Shown here: piece by piece, positions 34,533-42,105 of the stretch
How the letters are laid out: the number at the start of each line of letters is the position of its first letter
Numbering within the stretch: the first letter of the stretch is position 1
Assembly: GCF_023101185.1 (NCBI RefSeq)
Contig: NZ_CP078077.1
Coordinates: 1,145,630 to 1,209,629 of the forward strand
Direction of reading: 5' to 3'
Length of the DNA: 64,000 nt
From: Microbacterium galbinum
GTDB lineage: Bacteria; Actinomycetota; Actinomycetes; Actinomycetales; Microbacteriaceae
The notes under the pieces: model-generated
What the model was told of the DNA's origin: nothing
The model's database searches: none
The model's input: only the letters and a program-made list of their open reading frames with translations
Made by a program: the position numbers and the translations under genes

Positions 34533-34886
34533 CTACTCCGTGCGGTCGGTGCGGGCGTCGCCCGCGGCAGTGCCGTCGTCGGACTCGGGGTCGTAGAGCA
34601 CGGGACGGTCGACCGTCTTCGTGACGTCGGCCGGGTCGACGGCCAGGATCAGCATCGCCAGCATGAGCAGCGTCACGATGAACGCACCGCCGCCGACGAC
34701 CAGTCCCAGCATCACCGGGGTGAGGCCCTCGTAGCTGCCGTTCGCGATCGCGGTGTTCACGCGGGCCGTGAAGGCACCGGTCGAGACGAGCGTCACGATC
34801 ATCGCGAACACACCGCACGCGAGGGCGATGCCCAGCAGGTGCAGCGGCCGCAGGATGTCGCGGCGGGTGGGCTTCTCTTCGCTCAT
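34533..34886 (-). CDS. Small integral membrane protein, unknown
   Basis: 117 aa with two membrane helices: LHLLGIALACGVFAMIVTLVS and GLVVGGGAFIVTLLMLAMLIL. The helices are joined by a short loop with FTARVNTAIANGSYEG, and the protein ends in a charged tail. Its ATG overlaps the stop of the upstream membrane gene (ATGA), so the two form an operon. Not recognised; such pairs are common in Microbacteriaceae as amino-acid-permease-like annotations without experimental support. Confidence 0.7.
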   Translation of the reverse strand: MSEEKPTRRDILRPLHLLGIALACGVFAMIVTLVSTGAFTARVNTAIANGSYEGLTPVMLGLVVGGGAFIVTLLMLAMLILAVDPADVTKTVDRPVLYDPESDDGTAAGDARTDRTE

Positions 34887-35518
34887 CGGGCGTCTCCGCT
34901 CTCGGCGGGAACGGATGCCGGGGCGACGGCATCCGCCTTCTGGGGCGTGAGTCCGGCGATGCCGAGGAAGACGGCGACGAGCGCGGCGTAGCCGCCGAGC
35001 ATCCCGACCCCGAGGATGATGCCGGTCAGCTCGAAGGTGCCCGCTTCCTTGATCGTGTAGTCGTGGGTGAAGCCGGCGGGGATCACCCAGAGCAGCACGG
35101 CGAGCAGGATGCCGAACGACCCGATGATGACGGAGTCACGAGCCGTCGGGTCCGTGCCGATACGGCGAGCGCGGATGCCGGCGAGCAGTTCGGTCAGACC
35201 CGTCGCGAGCGCCCAGGCGCCGACGACGATGAAGAAGACGTCGTTCGTGCGCCACACGGGGATGCCGGTCGCCATGCCGGCCGCGACGCTGAGCAGGCCG
35301 ATCACGACGGCGGGCCACCGCGATCCCGCAGGGAACACCAACCACACCGACAGCAGCATCACGAGGGCCGTCGCGATCGCGAAGCCGCTGAAGACCGAGA
35401 GACCCACCGCCGCGGAGTGATCGGACGAGAACGTGATCATGAGGGCGGCGACGGCGGCGAACAGCGCGCGCAGCAGTTGCACGTTGCGCACGGTGAAGGT
35501 GCGGGAAGGGGCAGACAT
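34883..35518 (-). CDS. Multi-pass membrane protein, HdeD/DUF308-like
   Basis: 211 aa with six predicted helices in three pairs, beginning LLRALFAAVAALMITF and including VFFIVVGAWALATGLTELLAGIRARR, which is the kind of repeat seen in HdeD-like (DUF308) proteins. The last helix is followed by an Ala/Pro-rich tail. First gene of a two-gene operon with the small protein downstream. Function unknown. Confidence 0.72.
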   Translation of the reverse strand: MSAPSRTFTVRNVQLLRALFAAVAALMITFSSDHSAAVGLSVFSGFAIATALVMLLSVWLVFPAGSRWPAVVIGLLSVAAGMATGIPVWRTNDVFFIVVGAWALATGLTELLAGIRARRIGTDPTARDSVIIGSFGILLAVLLWVIPAGFTHDYTIKEAGTFELTGIILGVGMLGGYAALVAVFLGIAGLTPQKADAVAPASVPAESGDAR

Positions 35519-35593
35519 GAAGATCCAGAGTCCTCCGGGGTTGTGCTCCCAGTCTACGCGGGGGCGCCGGGACGGAAGGACGGGGCTGTTCGC

Positions 35594-35632
35594 GGGGCCC
35601 GATGGATCTCCCCAGATCGATCATCGGGCCCC
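35594..35632. other. Strong hairpin in a divergent intergenic region
   Basis: GGGGCCCGATG (35594-35604) pairs with CATCGGGCCCC (35622-35632), and inside it GATCT pairs with AGATC around CCCC. It stands between two divergent genes (starts 35518 and 35812), so no gene ends here and it is not an ordinary terminator. The rest of 35519-35811 shows no reading frame of note. Confidence 0.6.
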
Positions 35633-35811
35633 ACGATTACGCAGCACGGGGGCATCGCTGCGCCCGATCATCCTCCGCAAGGTCGGGCACCCTGCCTGCG
35701 TCGAGACGATCACGTCGACCCCACTTCGTCACCCAGGTCCCCAGGGGTGGCCTCGTGCGGTCGTAAGCTCACTCTAAACAGCAGTTCTTCACATACCGGA
35801 GGGGGTCTGTG

Positions 35812-36720
35812 ATGGAGAGTGAAGATTTTCTGAAGCCCTCGAACGGGCCCGGCTTCCCCGCCGCGTTCAGGGATGCGATCAACGCGCGCCGCGTGACGCT
35901 GTCGTGGGTGCAGGAGCGTCTGCGCGCCCGCGGCAACCGGGTGTCGATGGCGACGTTGAGCTACTGGCGCTCGGGGGCGCGGCATCCGGAGGGCGCGCAG
36001 TCGCTGGCCGCGGTCGCCGATATCGAGGAGCTCCTGCACCTCGACCGCGGTGCGCTGACCGGGCTGCTGCGGTCGTCGCGAACGGGGCCGCTCGGACCGA
36101 ACCTCTTCCCGATCGACGAGCACGCCATCGAAGAAGCCGTGAAGGAGGCCTTCGCGGCGCTCGGTGCCGAGTACCCCGACACCTCGCGCGAGCTGACGAC
36201 GCACTCGGTGACGGACGTCGGGATCGAGGGGCACGTCGTGCAGAGCCGCACGCGCAGCATCGTGCAGTCGACGATCGGCACCATCACGGCGATCCCGTTC
36301 CTCGAGCTCACCCCCGGCATCCCCACTCCCGCGCCGGAGTTCGCCGCCGACTTCGGGGGTCGCATCGCGAATCGCTACTCGCACCCCAACGGCGAGGTGC
36401 ACGGCGTGCTGTTCGAGCTCGACGCACCGCTCACGGCGCCGAACACGGCGATGGTCGAGTGGTCGGTGTCGTATCCGCCGGGGTACCCGCCGCAGCTCGA
36501 GACCGGGCACGCGGTCGCCCGCCAGTGCCGCGAACTGCTGGTGTGGACGAGGTTCCATCCCGAAGCGCTGCCGGACTGGTTCGAGGAGCAGGTCGACACT
36601 CCGCAGAGTCAGACGGCGACGCCGGTGACGCTGGAGTCGGGCACATCGATCCACCAGGTGCGCCGCGCGTTCGGGCCGGGCGCGCTGCTGCTGCGCTGGG
36701 GCTTCGGCGAGCGCGACTGA
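35812..36720 (+). CDS. HTH-domain protein of unknown function
   Basis: 302 aa from the ATG after GGAGGGGGTCTGTG. Residues 15-75 look like an XRE-type helix-turn-helix (FRDAINARRVTLSWVQERL...MATLSYWRSGARHPE). The remaining 220 residues are a separate domain with strands such as GHVVQSRTRSIVQSTIGTITAIPFLELTPG and a Trp/Tyr-rich VEWSVSYPPGYPPQLETGHAVAR...LLVWTRFHPEALPDWFEE. Monocistronic, after an AT-richer promoter region. It may be a stand-alone transcription factor with a ligand-sensing domain. I do not recognise the C-terminal domain. Confidence 0.75.
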   Translation: MESEDFLKPSNGPGFPAAFRDAINARRVTLSWVQERLRARGNRVSMATLSYWRSGARHPEGAQSLAAVADIEELLHLDRGALTGLLRSSRTGPLGPNLFPIDEHAIEEAVKEAFAALGAEYPDTSRELTTHSVTDVGIEGHVVQSRTRSIVQSTIGTITAIPFLELTPGIPTPAPEFAADFGGRIANRYSHPNGEVHGVLFELDAPLTAPNTAMVEWSVSYPPGYPPQLETGHAVARQCRELLVWTRFHPEALPDWFEEQVDTPQSQTATPVTLESGTSIHQVRRAFGPGALLLRWGFGERD

Positions 36721-36738
36721 GCCGGATCCGCCGCCGCG

Positions 36739-37575
36739 TCAGCCGGGCTGATCGCCCGTCGCGACCGGACGCCCCGGCGTGTTCGACCACTGGCTCCACG
36801 AACCGGGGAAGACCTTCGCGTCGATGCCGACCTCGTCGAGCACGAGCGCCGTGTGCGCGGCGGTGACGCCCGAGCCGCAGTACGCCGCGACGCGGGTGCC
36901 CTCGGCGATGCCGACGGTGGCCAGGTTCGCGCGCACGGTCGCGGCGTCGAGGATGCGTCCGTCGGCGTCGAGGTGCAGCATCGTGGGCAGGTTGACGGCG
37001 CCGGGGATGTGCCCGGCGATCGGGTCGAGGGGCTCGGTCTCACCGCGGTAGCGCTCGGGAGCGCGCACGTCGAGCAGCACTCCGGATGCCGGGAACGCCG
37101 CCGCCTCGTCGATCGACAGGGCGTCGTCGCCGATCTCGCGGAGCACCGCGGTGCCCTCCTCGGGCGACTCATCGGCCGTGTCGACGTCGTGCCCGGCGGC
37201 GATCCATCCGCGGATGCCGCCCTCGAGCACGTGCACGTCGACGCCCGCCTGGCGCAGCAGCCACCACGCCCGCGCAGCGGCGAGGCCCTTCGCATCGTCG
37301 TAGGCGACGACCAGATCGCCGTCGTGCACACCCCAGCGGCGCACCGCCCGCTGCAGGGTCTCGGTCGACGGCAGCGGGTGCCGCCCCTCCGAGGCTTCGC
37401 CGTGGGTGGCGAGCTCGGAGTCGAGCGGCACGTACACGGCGCCCGGGATGTGGCCCTCGAGATACTCCGCGTGCCCGTCGGGGCGGTCGAGCCGCCAGCG
37501 CACGTCGATCACGCGCACGGGGGCACCCTGCTCGCGCAGGTCGCTCAGTTCGTCGGGGCTCACGAAGTTGCTCAT
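36739..37575 (-). CDS. sseA: Thiosulfate/3-mercaptopyruvate sulfurtransferase, two rhodanese domains
   Basis: 278 aa. The N-terminal inactive rhodanese domain has VIDVRWRLDRPDGHAEYLEGHIPGAVYVPLD; the C-terminal active domain has LLDVRAPERYRGETEPLDPIAGHIPGAVNLP and the catalytic loop AAYCGSGVTAAH, the CG(S/T)GVTA type of SseA. It moves sulfane sulfur from thiosulfate or mercaptopyruvate to acceptors such as cyanide or thiols. Transcribed away from the EamA transporter; 18 bp from the convergent HTH gene stop. Confidence 0.9.
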   Translation of the reverse strand: MSNFVSPDELSDLREQGAPVRVIDVRWRLDRPDGHAEYLEGHIPGAVYVPLDSELATHGEASEGRHPLPSTETLQRAVRRWGVHDGDLVVAYDDAKGLAAARAWWLLRQAGVDVHVLEGGIRGWIAAGHDVDTADESPEEGTAVLREIGDDALSIDEAAAFPASGVLLDVRAPERYRGETEPLDPIAGHIPGAVNLPTMLHLDADGRILDAATVRANLATVGIAEGTRVAAYCGSGVTAAHTALVLDEVGIDAKVFPGSWSQWSNTPGRPVATGDQPG

Positions 37576-37714
37576 GCAGCGAGGCTACCGACGCGTTCGA
37601 TGCATCCGCTCGGAGCCGACATTCTTCGTGATCTTCCGGCATCCCTCACGGCGCTATCCTCCATCCCGCTCGGCGCTATCCTCGATGAGGCAGCCGTCGA
37701 GAAAGGGCCCCGCG

Positions 37715-38626
37715 ATGCCCACTCGTCTGCGCTGGATGCGCTTCCGCCCGCAGGAGGCCGCCCTCATCGCGATCACCGCGGTCTGGGGCAGCACCTTCCT
37801 GCTCGTGCACTGGGCGATGCAGCACTCGGGTCCGTGGTTCTTCGTCGGGCTGCGCTTCCTCGTGGCCGGACTCATCAGCGTCGTCATCTTCCACCGCGTG
37901 CTGCGCGGCATCCGCTGGCGGGACATCGGCGCCGGCGTCGCGATCGGCGTCATGATCTACCTCGGCTACGGCTTGCAGACCGTCGGACTGCAGACGATCG
38001 ACTCCAGCACCTCCGCCTTCATCACCGCGATGTACGTGCCGCTTGTGCCGCTCGCGCAGTGGGCCGTGTTCCGCAAACGCCCGCCCGCGATGGCGTTCGT
38101 CGGGGCGGCGCTCGCGTTCGTCGGGCTCGTGCTGATCGCCGGACCCGACGCGTTCTCCCTCACCCTCGGCGCCGGCGAGATCGCCACGATGATCAGCACT
38201 CTGCCGATCGCGGCCGAGATCATCCTCATCAGCGTGTTCGCCGGGCGCATCGACCTCGGACGCATCACGATCGTTCAGCTGCTCGCGGCGGGCGTGCTCG
38301 GACTGCTGACGATGCCGGTGGTCGGCGAGGGGTTCCCCGCGTTCTCGTGGGTGTGGGTCGTGTGCGCGGTCGGGCTGGGCGCGGCGAGCTGCCTCATCCA
38401 GCTCACGATGAACTGGGCGCAGAAGTCGGTCTCCCCCACGCGCGCGACGATCATCTACGCGGGTGAGCCGGTCTGGGCGGGCGTGATCGGGCGCATCGCC
38501 GGTGAGCGCCTGCCCGCCCTCGCCCTGGTCGGCGGCGGACTCGTGGTGCTCGGCATCCTCGCGAGCGAGCTGAAATTCGTGCGGCGGCGGGACCGGGCGC
38601 CGTCACCCGAGGAGTCCCGGGAATAG
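37715..38626 (+). CDS. EamA/DMT superfamily transporter
   Basis: 303 aa with about ten membrane helices in two EamA repeats: first half begins AALIAITAVWGSTFLLVHWAM and FFVGLRFLVAGLISVVIF, second half SVSPTRATIIYAGEPVWAGVIGRIAGERL. Start ATG with GAAAGGG upstream. The upstream region has two 13-bp copies of CGGCGCTATCCTC 22 bp apart. Members export amino acids, nucleosides or drugs; the substrate here cannot be told. ribA starts 27 bp downstream, so the two may be co-transcribed, hinting at a metabolite link. Confidence 0.87.
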   Translation: MPTRLRWMRFRPQEAALIAITAVWGSTFLLVHWAMQHSGPWFFVGLRFLVAGLISVVIFHRVLRGIRWRDIGAGVAIGVMIYLGYGLQTVGLQTIDSSTSAFITAMYVPLVPLAQWAVFRKRPPAMAFVGAALAFVGLVLIAGPDAFSLTLGAGEIATMISTLPIAAEIILISVFAGRIDLGRITIVQLLAAGVLGLLTMPVVGEGFPAFSWVWVVCAVGLGAASCLIQLTMNWAQKSVSPTRATIIYAGEPVWAGVIGRIAGERLPALALVGGGLVVLGILASELKFVRRRDRAPSPEESRE

Positions 38627-38653
38627 ACCCGGCCGCGCCGCGTTCTACCCCAC

Positions 38654-39313
38654 ATGATTGAAAGTTCAACGGTGGTTCCTCTCGCCTCCGAGCGGACCCG
38701 CGTGCGCGTACCGATGGCCTTCGCCGACGGGTACTCCACCACCGCCGACGTCGTCACCTTCGACGGCCTCGTCGACGGACGCGAGCACCTGCTCCTCGGC
38801 CTCGGCGACTGGCGCGCGGCGCTCGACCGTGCAGCCGACGGCGGACCCGCCCCCCTCGTGCGCCCGCACAGCGAGTGCCTCACCGGAGACGTCTTCGGTT
38901 CGCAGCGCTGCGACTGCGGCCCCCAGCTGCGCGAGGCCGTCGAACGCATCGCCGACGAGGGCGGCTTCCTTCTGTACCTCCGCCAGGAGGGTCGCGGCAT
39001 CGGCCTCTACGCCAAGCTCGACGCCTACGCGCTGCAGGACTCCGGCCTCGACACCTACGAGGCGAACGTCGCCCTCGGTCGCGGTGAGGACGAGCGCGAC
39101 TACACCGTCGCCGCTCAGATGCTCGCGGCGGTCGGCGTCGACGGCATCCGCCTGCTCAGCAACAACCCCGACAAGGCGCGCCAGCTCGAGGACCTCGGCA
39201 TCCGCGTGACCGAGCACGTGCCCACGGGGGTGCACCTCTCGGAGGCGAACACCCGCTACCTCGAGGCCAAGCGCGACCACACCGCGCACACCATCGACCT
39301 CTCGGCGGCGTGA
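38654..39313 (+). CDS. ribA: GTP cyclohydrolase II
   Basis: 219 aa, stand-alone RibA (no DHBP-synthase domain). The zinc-binding and active-site motif is HSECLTGDVFGSQRCDCGPQL; further marks are LLYLRQEGRGIGLYAKLDAYALQD and NNPDKARQLEDLGIRV. It opens GTP for riboflavin synthesis. Not in a rib operon; it shares GTGA with a MarR-type gene and lies after an EamA transporter. A second, fused RibBA elsewhere in the genome is likely. Confidence 0.92.
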   Translation: MIESSTVVPLASERTRVRVPMAFADGYSTTADVVTFDGLVDGREHLLLGLGDWRAALDRAADGGPAPLVRPHSECLTGDVFGSQRCDCGPQLREAVERIADEGGFLLYLRQEGRGIGLYAKLDAYALQDSGLDTYEANVALGRGEDERDYTVAAQMLAAVGVDGIRLLSNNPDKARQLEDLGIRVTEHVPTGVHLSEANTRYLEAKRDHTAHTIDLSAA

Positions 39314-39813
39314 GCATGGACGCGCGGATCGACGGACAGACGGATGCCGTGCGGCACCCGCGCCGGCTCGACGACGCCGAGATGCAGACGTGGCTGCCGG
39401 TCATCCGCTTCGTGCAGCTGCTGCCGCAGGTGCTCGATCGCGCGCTGAAGGACGAGGTCGGGCTCAACCACGCGCGGTACGCGATCCTCATCATGCTCGC
39501 CGGGCAGATCGACGGCGGGGCGACCACCATGACCGAGCTCGCCCGCATCGCGGGGCTCAGCCGGTCGCGACTGAGCCACGCGATCGACTCGCTCGAGGAA
39601 CGCGGATGGGTGGAACGCACGTCGTGCGGCGCCGACAAGCGCACGCTCTCCGCAGCCCTCACCCCGGCCGGGCGCGACCTGTTGCGCGAGGCGGCGCCCG
39701 TGCACGTCGAGCAGATCCGCGAACTCGTGCTCGACCCGCTCACCGACGAGGAACGCGGTCAGCTCGCCGGCATCCTCACGAAGCTGCTGCCCGGGGTGAC
39801 GGCGGCGCTGTAG
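39310..39813 (+). CDS. MarR family transcriptional regulator
   Basis: 167 aa. The winged helix is seen in TMTELARIAGLSRSRLSHAIDSLEERGWVERTSCGADKRTLSAALTPAG-like order (recognition helix around residues 75-95). GTG at 39310 overlaps the ribA stop (GTGA); ATG at 39316 is the alternative. Coupling to ribA suggests co-expression, perhaps control of flavin-related or efflux genes. The effector is unknown. Confidence 0.87.
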   Translation: MSMDARIDGQTDAVRHPRRLDDAEMQTWLPVIRFVQLLPQVLDRALKDEVGLNHARYAILIMLAGQIDGGATTMTELARIAGLSRSRLSHAIDSLEERGWVERTSCGADKRTLSAALTPAGRDLLREAAPVHVEQIRELVLDPLTDEERGQLAGILTKLLPGVTAAL

Positions 39814-39828
39814 GCGTTCTGCTCGGGT

Positions 39829-39843
39829 TCTGCTCTGAGCAGA
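39829..39843. promoter_or_regulatory. PopR-type operator upstream of the regulator gene
   Basis: TCTGCTCTGAGCAGA is a perfect palindrome (TCTGCT, 3 bp, AGCAGA), extended to TTCTGCTC/GAGCAGAA, with an extra half site GTTCTGCTCG 11 bp upstream. It fits TCTGCC-N3-GGCAGA, the pattern reported for PopR of Streptomyces, and resembles the tandem sites before the clpP genes at 41553-41582. It ends 40 bp before the regulator start, suggesting autoregulation. Confidence 0.65.
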
Positions 39844-39883
39844 AACGATGGATGCCCGGGAACCGTGCGTCGTACCGTGAGGC

Positions 39884-40210
39884 ATGGCCGACATCGTCCC
39901 CTTCCCGCGCACGCCACGCCCGAGCGACCCCGAGCCGCTGTGGCGCCACCTCCTCGGCGAGCAGTTGCGCCGACGCCGCCACGACCGCGGTGAGACCCTC
40001 ACCGAGACCGCCGACACCGCGGGCGTCTCGCCCCAGTACCTCTCAGAGGTCGAGCGCGGGCGCAAGGAGCCGTCGAGCGAGATGATCGCGGCGATCGCCG
40101 GCGCACTCGACACCAGCCTCATCGAGCTCACCAGCGCGGTGGCCGATGAGCTGCGCACGACGTCGGTGCCGGCATCCGCTCGCGCATCGGTCTTCGCCCT
40201 CGCGGCCTGA
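39884..40210 (+). CDS. PopR/ClgR-like XRE regulator of clp genes
   Basis: 108 aa. XRE helix-turn-helix in LGEQLRRRRHDRGETLTETADTAGVSPQYLSEVERGRKEPSSEMIAAIAGAL order, the recognition part YLSEVERGRKEPSSE being nearly identical to the ClgR/PopR family of actinobacterial Clp regulators; the tail ADELR...SVFALAA is also ClgR-like, where the C-terminal AA is a proteolysis signal. It is convergent with a two-gene clpP operon that carries tandem PopR-type operators. PopR is preferred to ClgR because of those sites. It probably activates the clpP pair and is itself degraded by ClpP. Confidence 0.8.
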   Translation: MADIVPFPRTPRPSDPEPLWRHLLGEQLRRRRHDRGETLTETADTAGVSPQYLSEVERGRKEPSSEMIAAIAGALDTSLIELTSAVADELRTTSVPASARASVFALAA

Positions 40211-40228
40211 CTTTCCCGGGGGCTGGGG

Positions 40229-40299
40229 CGCTTCGACAGGCTCAGCGACCCAGGGTGGTGGCCCAACAAGCCTGGATCCCTGACCCTGTCGAAGGGCCC
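40229..40299. repeat. Repeat family A, inverted pair between popR-like gene and clpP
   Basis: CTTCGACAGGCTCAGCGACC at 40229-40253 faces TCCCTGACCCTGTCGAAG at 40275-40299. The pair lies between convergent stops and should form a terminator-like hairpin in both directions. Confidence 0.85.
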
Positions 40300-40310
40300 G
40301 CCCCGCGCCC

Positions 40311-40901
40311 CTACCCCCGCTCCCCCAGCACCGTGTCGATCAGTCCGTAGGCCTGGGCGGCGGATGCCGTGAACACGCGGTCGCGGTCGGTATCGGCACG
40401 CAGCTCCCGGGCCGTGCGGCCGCTGTGCCGGGCGAGGATCTCCTCCATGTCGGAGCGCACCCGCACGACCTCGTCGGCCGCGAGGATCAGGTCGGGGATC
40501 GCCCCGCGCGACTGCCCCGCCGGCTGGTGCAGCACCAGTCGGGCATGCGCGAGTGCGGCCCGCTCCCCCGGTGCTCCGGCGGCGACGAGCAGGGCGGCGG
40601 GTCCGATCGCCTGGCCCACGCACGTCGTCGCGATGCTCGGACGGATGTGCTGCATGGTGTCGTAGATCGCGAGCGCCGCCCCCGGATCGCCGCCCTCGCT
40701 GTTGATGTAGAACTGGATGGCGCTCTCGGGGCTGTCGGCGTCGAGGTGCAGCAGCTGGGCGATCAGCGCGTTCGCGACGCCCGCGTCGATGCCGGTGCCG
40801 AGGTAGATGACGCGTTCGGCGAGCAGGTGCGAGTACACGTCCATGACGCGCTCGCCCCGCGGATGCTGCGCGATCACGTTCGGGATCGTGTAGCCGCTCA
40901 T
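40311..40901 (-). CDS. clpP: ClpP-family protein lacking the catalytic serine
   Basis: 196 aa ClpP fold: INSEGGDPGAALAIYDTMQHI and LHQPAGQSRGAIPD with His125 are normal, as is DTDRDRVFTASAAQAYGLID, but the nucleophile region reads CVGQAIGPAALLVAAG where active ClpP has GQAASMGAFLL; the Ser is Gly100. It is therefore expected to be inactive as a peptidase and probably forms a mixed tetradecamer with the upstream ClpP. Its ATG overlaps the upstream clpP stop, giving strict co-expression. The propeptide is short or absent. Confidence 0.85.
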   Translation of the reverse strand: MSGYTIPNVIAQHPRGERVMDVYSHLLAERVIYLGTGIDAGVANALIAQLLHLDADSPESAIQFYINSEGGDPGAALAIYDTMQHIRPSIATTCVGQAIGPAALLVAAGAPGERAALAHARLVLHQPAGQSRGAIPDLILAADEVVRVRSDMEEILARHSGRTARELRADTDRDRVFTASAAQAYGLIDTVLGERG

Positions 40902-41512
40902 GCGCCCGCCCCCAGTCCGACCCGTGCCCGTCGACGCGGCATCACGTCGGAGAGAGACGACACGATCTCGTCGATGAAGCCGTAGTCGCGCGCCTGCGCG
41001 GCCGTGTACCAGCGGTCGTGCAGCGAGTCCTCGAAGATGCGCTCGCGGGTCTGCCCGGTGTCGTCGGAGATGAGTCCGAGCACCGTGTCGCGCATGTGGC
41101 GGAGGTCGTCGGCCTGCGTCTCGATCTCACCCGCCGATCCGCCGATCCCCGCCGAGCCCTGATGCATGAGGATGCGCGCGTGCGGCAGCGCCCGACGCTT
41201 GCCCACGGCGCCCGCCGAGAGCAGGAACTGCCCGGCGCTGCACGCCAGCCCGAGCGCGAGGGTCGAGACGTCGTTGGGGATGAGCCGCATGATGTCGCGG
41301 ATCGCGAGCATCGACGGCACGGAGCCGCCGGGCGAGTGGATCCAGAGGGCGATGTCGGTCGCGGCGTCCTCGGCCGAGAGGGTGAGAAGCTGCGTCATCA
41401 GCAGCGTGCCGTTGTCGTCGTCGAGGGCGCCGTCGAGCACCAGGACGCGTTCGTGGAACAGGGCGCGTCGGGCCTCGGGCCCGAACTGCGGGAGGGGGTT
41501 CTCTTCGCTCAT
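40898..41512 (-). CDS. clpP: ATP-dependent Clp protease proteolytic subunit
   Basis: 204 aa. IHSPGGSVPSMLAIRDIMRLI, the nucleophile Ser92 in LGLACSAGQFLLSAG, His117 in HARILMHQGSAG, and the Asp-containing region ERIFEDSLHDRWYTAAQARDYGFIDEI show an intact catalytic set. First of a two-gene clpP operon preceded by tandem PopR-type operators. By position and regulation it corresponds to the secondary, conditionally expressed ClpP3/P4 pair of Streptomyces, not the housekeeping clpP1P2 next to clpX. It would degrade proteins with ClpX or ClpC. Confidence 0.9.
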   Translation of the reverse strand: MSEENPLPQFGPEARRALFHERVLVLDGALDDDNGTLLMTQLLTLSAEDAATDIALWIHSPGGSVPSMLAIRDIMRLIPNDVSTLALGLACSAGQFLLSAGAVGKRRALPHARILMHQGSAGIGGSAGEIETQADDLRHMRDTVLGLISDDTGQTRERIFEDSLHDRWYTAAQARDYGFIDEIVSSLSDVMPRRRARVGLGAGA

Positions 41513-41552
41513 TCCCCCAGCATCCGCCGGTCACCCCTCGCGCACGCCGGAA

Positions 41553-41582
41553 TCTGCCCTCGGCCGATCCGCCCTGGGCAGA
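41553..41582 (-). promoter_or_regulatory. Tandem PopR-type operators upstream of the clpP operon
   Basis: Two 15-bp sites abut: TCTGCCCTCGGCCGA (41553-41567) and TCCGCCCTGGGCAGA (41568-41582). Each matches TCTGCC-N3-GGCAGA with one mismatch in 12. Tandem sites of this sequence are what was reported before clpP3 in Streptomyces lividans as the target of PopR. The block ends 41 bp before the clpP start. Confidence 0.7.
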
Positions 41583-41637
41583 GGGCCCCTTCACGGCGCG
41601 TAACACCGCCGACTCACGCGGTTCCTAGGCTGGAGGC

Positions 41638-42105
41638 ATGGCCAAGCATGAAGCGAACTCGTGGTCCGAGGACGGCATCAACTTCCGCACCCGCAAGTGG
41701 GTGCGCCCGGAGGACCTCAATGCCAATGGGTCGCTGTTCGGCGGGAGCCTGCTGAAGTGGATCGACGAGGAGGCCGCGATCTACGCGATCGTGCAGCTCG
41801 GCAACTACCGCGCGGTGACGAAGCTGATCTCGGAGATCAACTTCGAGGCCTCCGCCGTGCAGGGCGACCTGATCGAGATCGGCCTGACGGCCACGCACTT
41901 CGGCCGCACCTCGCTGACGATGCGGGCCGTCGCGCGCAACATGATCACGCGCAAGCGCATCCTCACGATCGAGAAGATCGTGTTCGTGAGCCTCGACGAG
42001 GACGGCAACCCGACCCCGCACGGCTACCGCGACATCACCTACAACCGCGACCGGATGCCCACCGAGCGGCTCTCGACCGGAACGGTCATCCTGCCCAAGC
42101 TCTGA
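41638..42105 (+). CDS. Acyl-CoA thioesterase, hotdog fold (YciA-like)
   Basis: 155 aa. Hotdog fold with RPEDLNANGSLFGGSLLKWIDEEAAIYA, where N/G-rich loop and Asp-Glu at the helix start carry the catalytic residues of YciA/acyl-CoA hydrolases, followed by FGRTSLTMRAVARN. It hydrolyses acyl-CoA; chain length unknown. Its 3' end overlaps the convergent PLP enzyme gene by 67 bp. Confidence 0.87.
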   Translation: MAKHEANSWSEDGINFRTRKWVRPEDLNANGSLFGGSLLKWIDEEAAIYAIVQLGNYRAVTKLISEINFEASAVQGDLIEIGLTATHFGRTSLTMRAVARNMITRKRILTIEKIVFVSLDEDGNPTPHGYRDITYNRDRMPTERLSTGTVILPKL

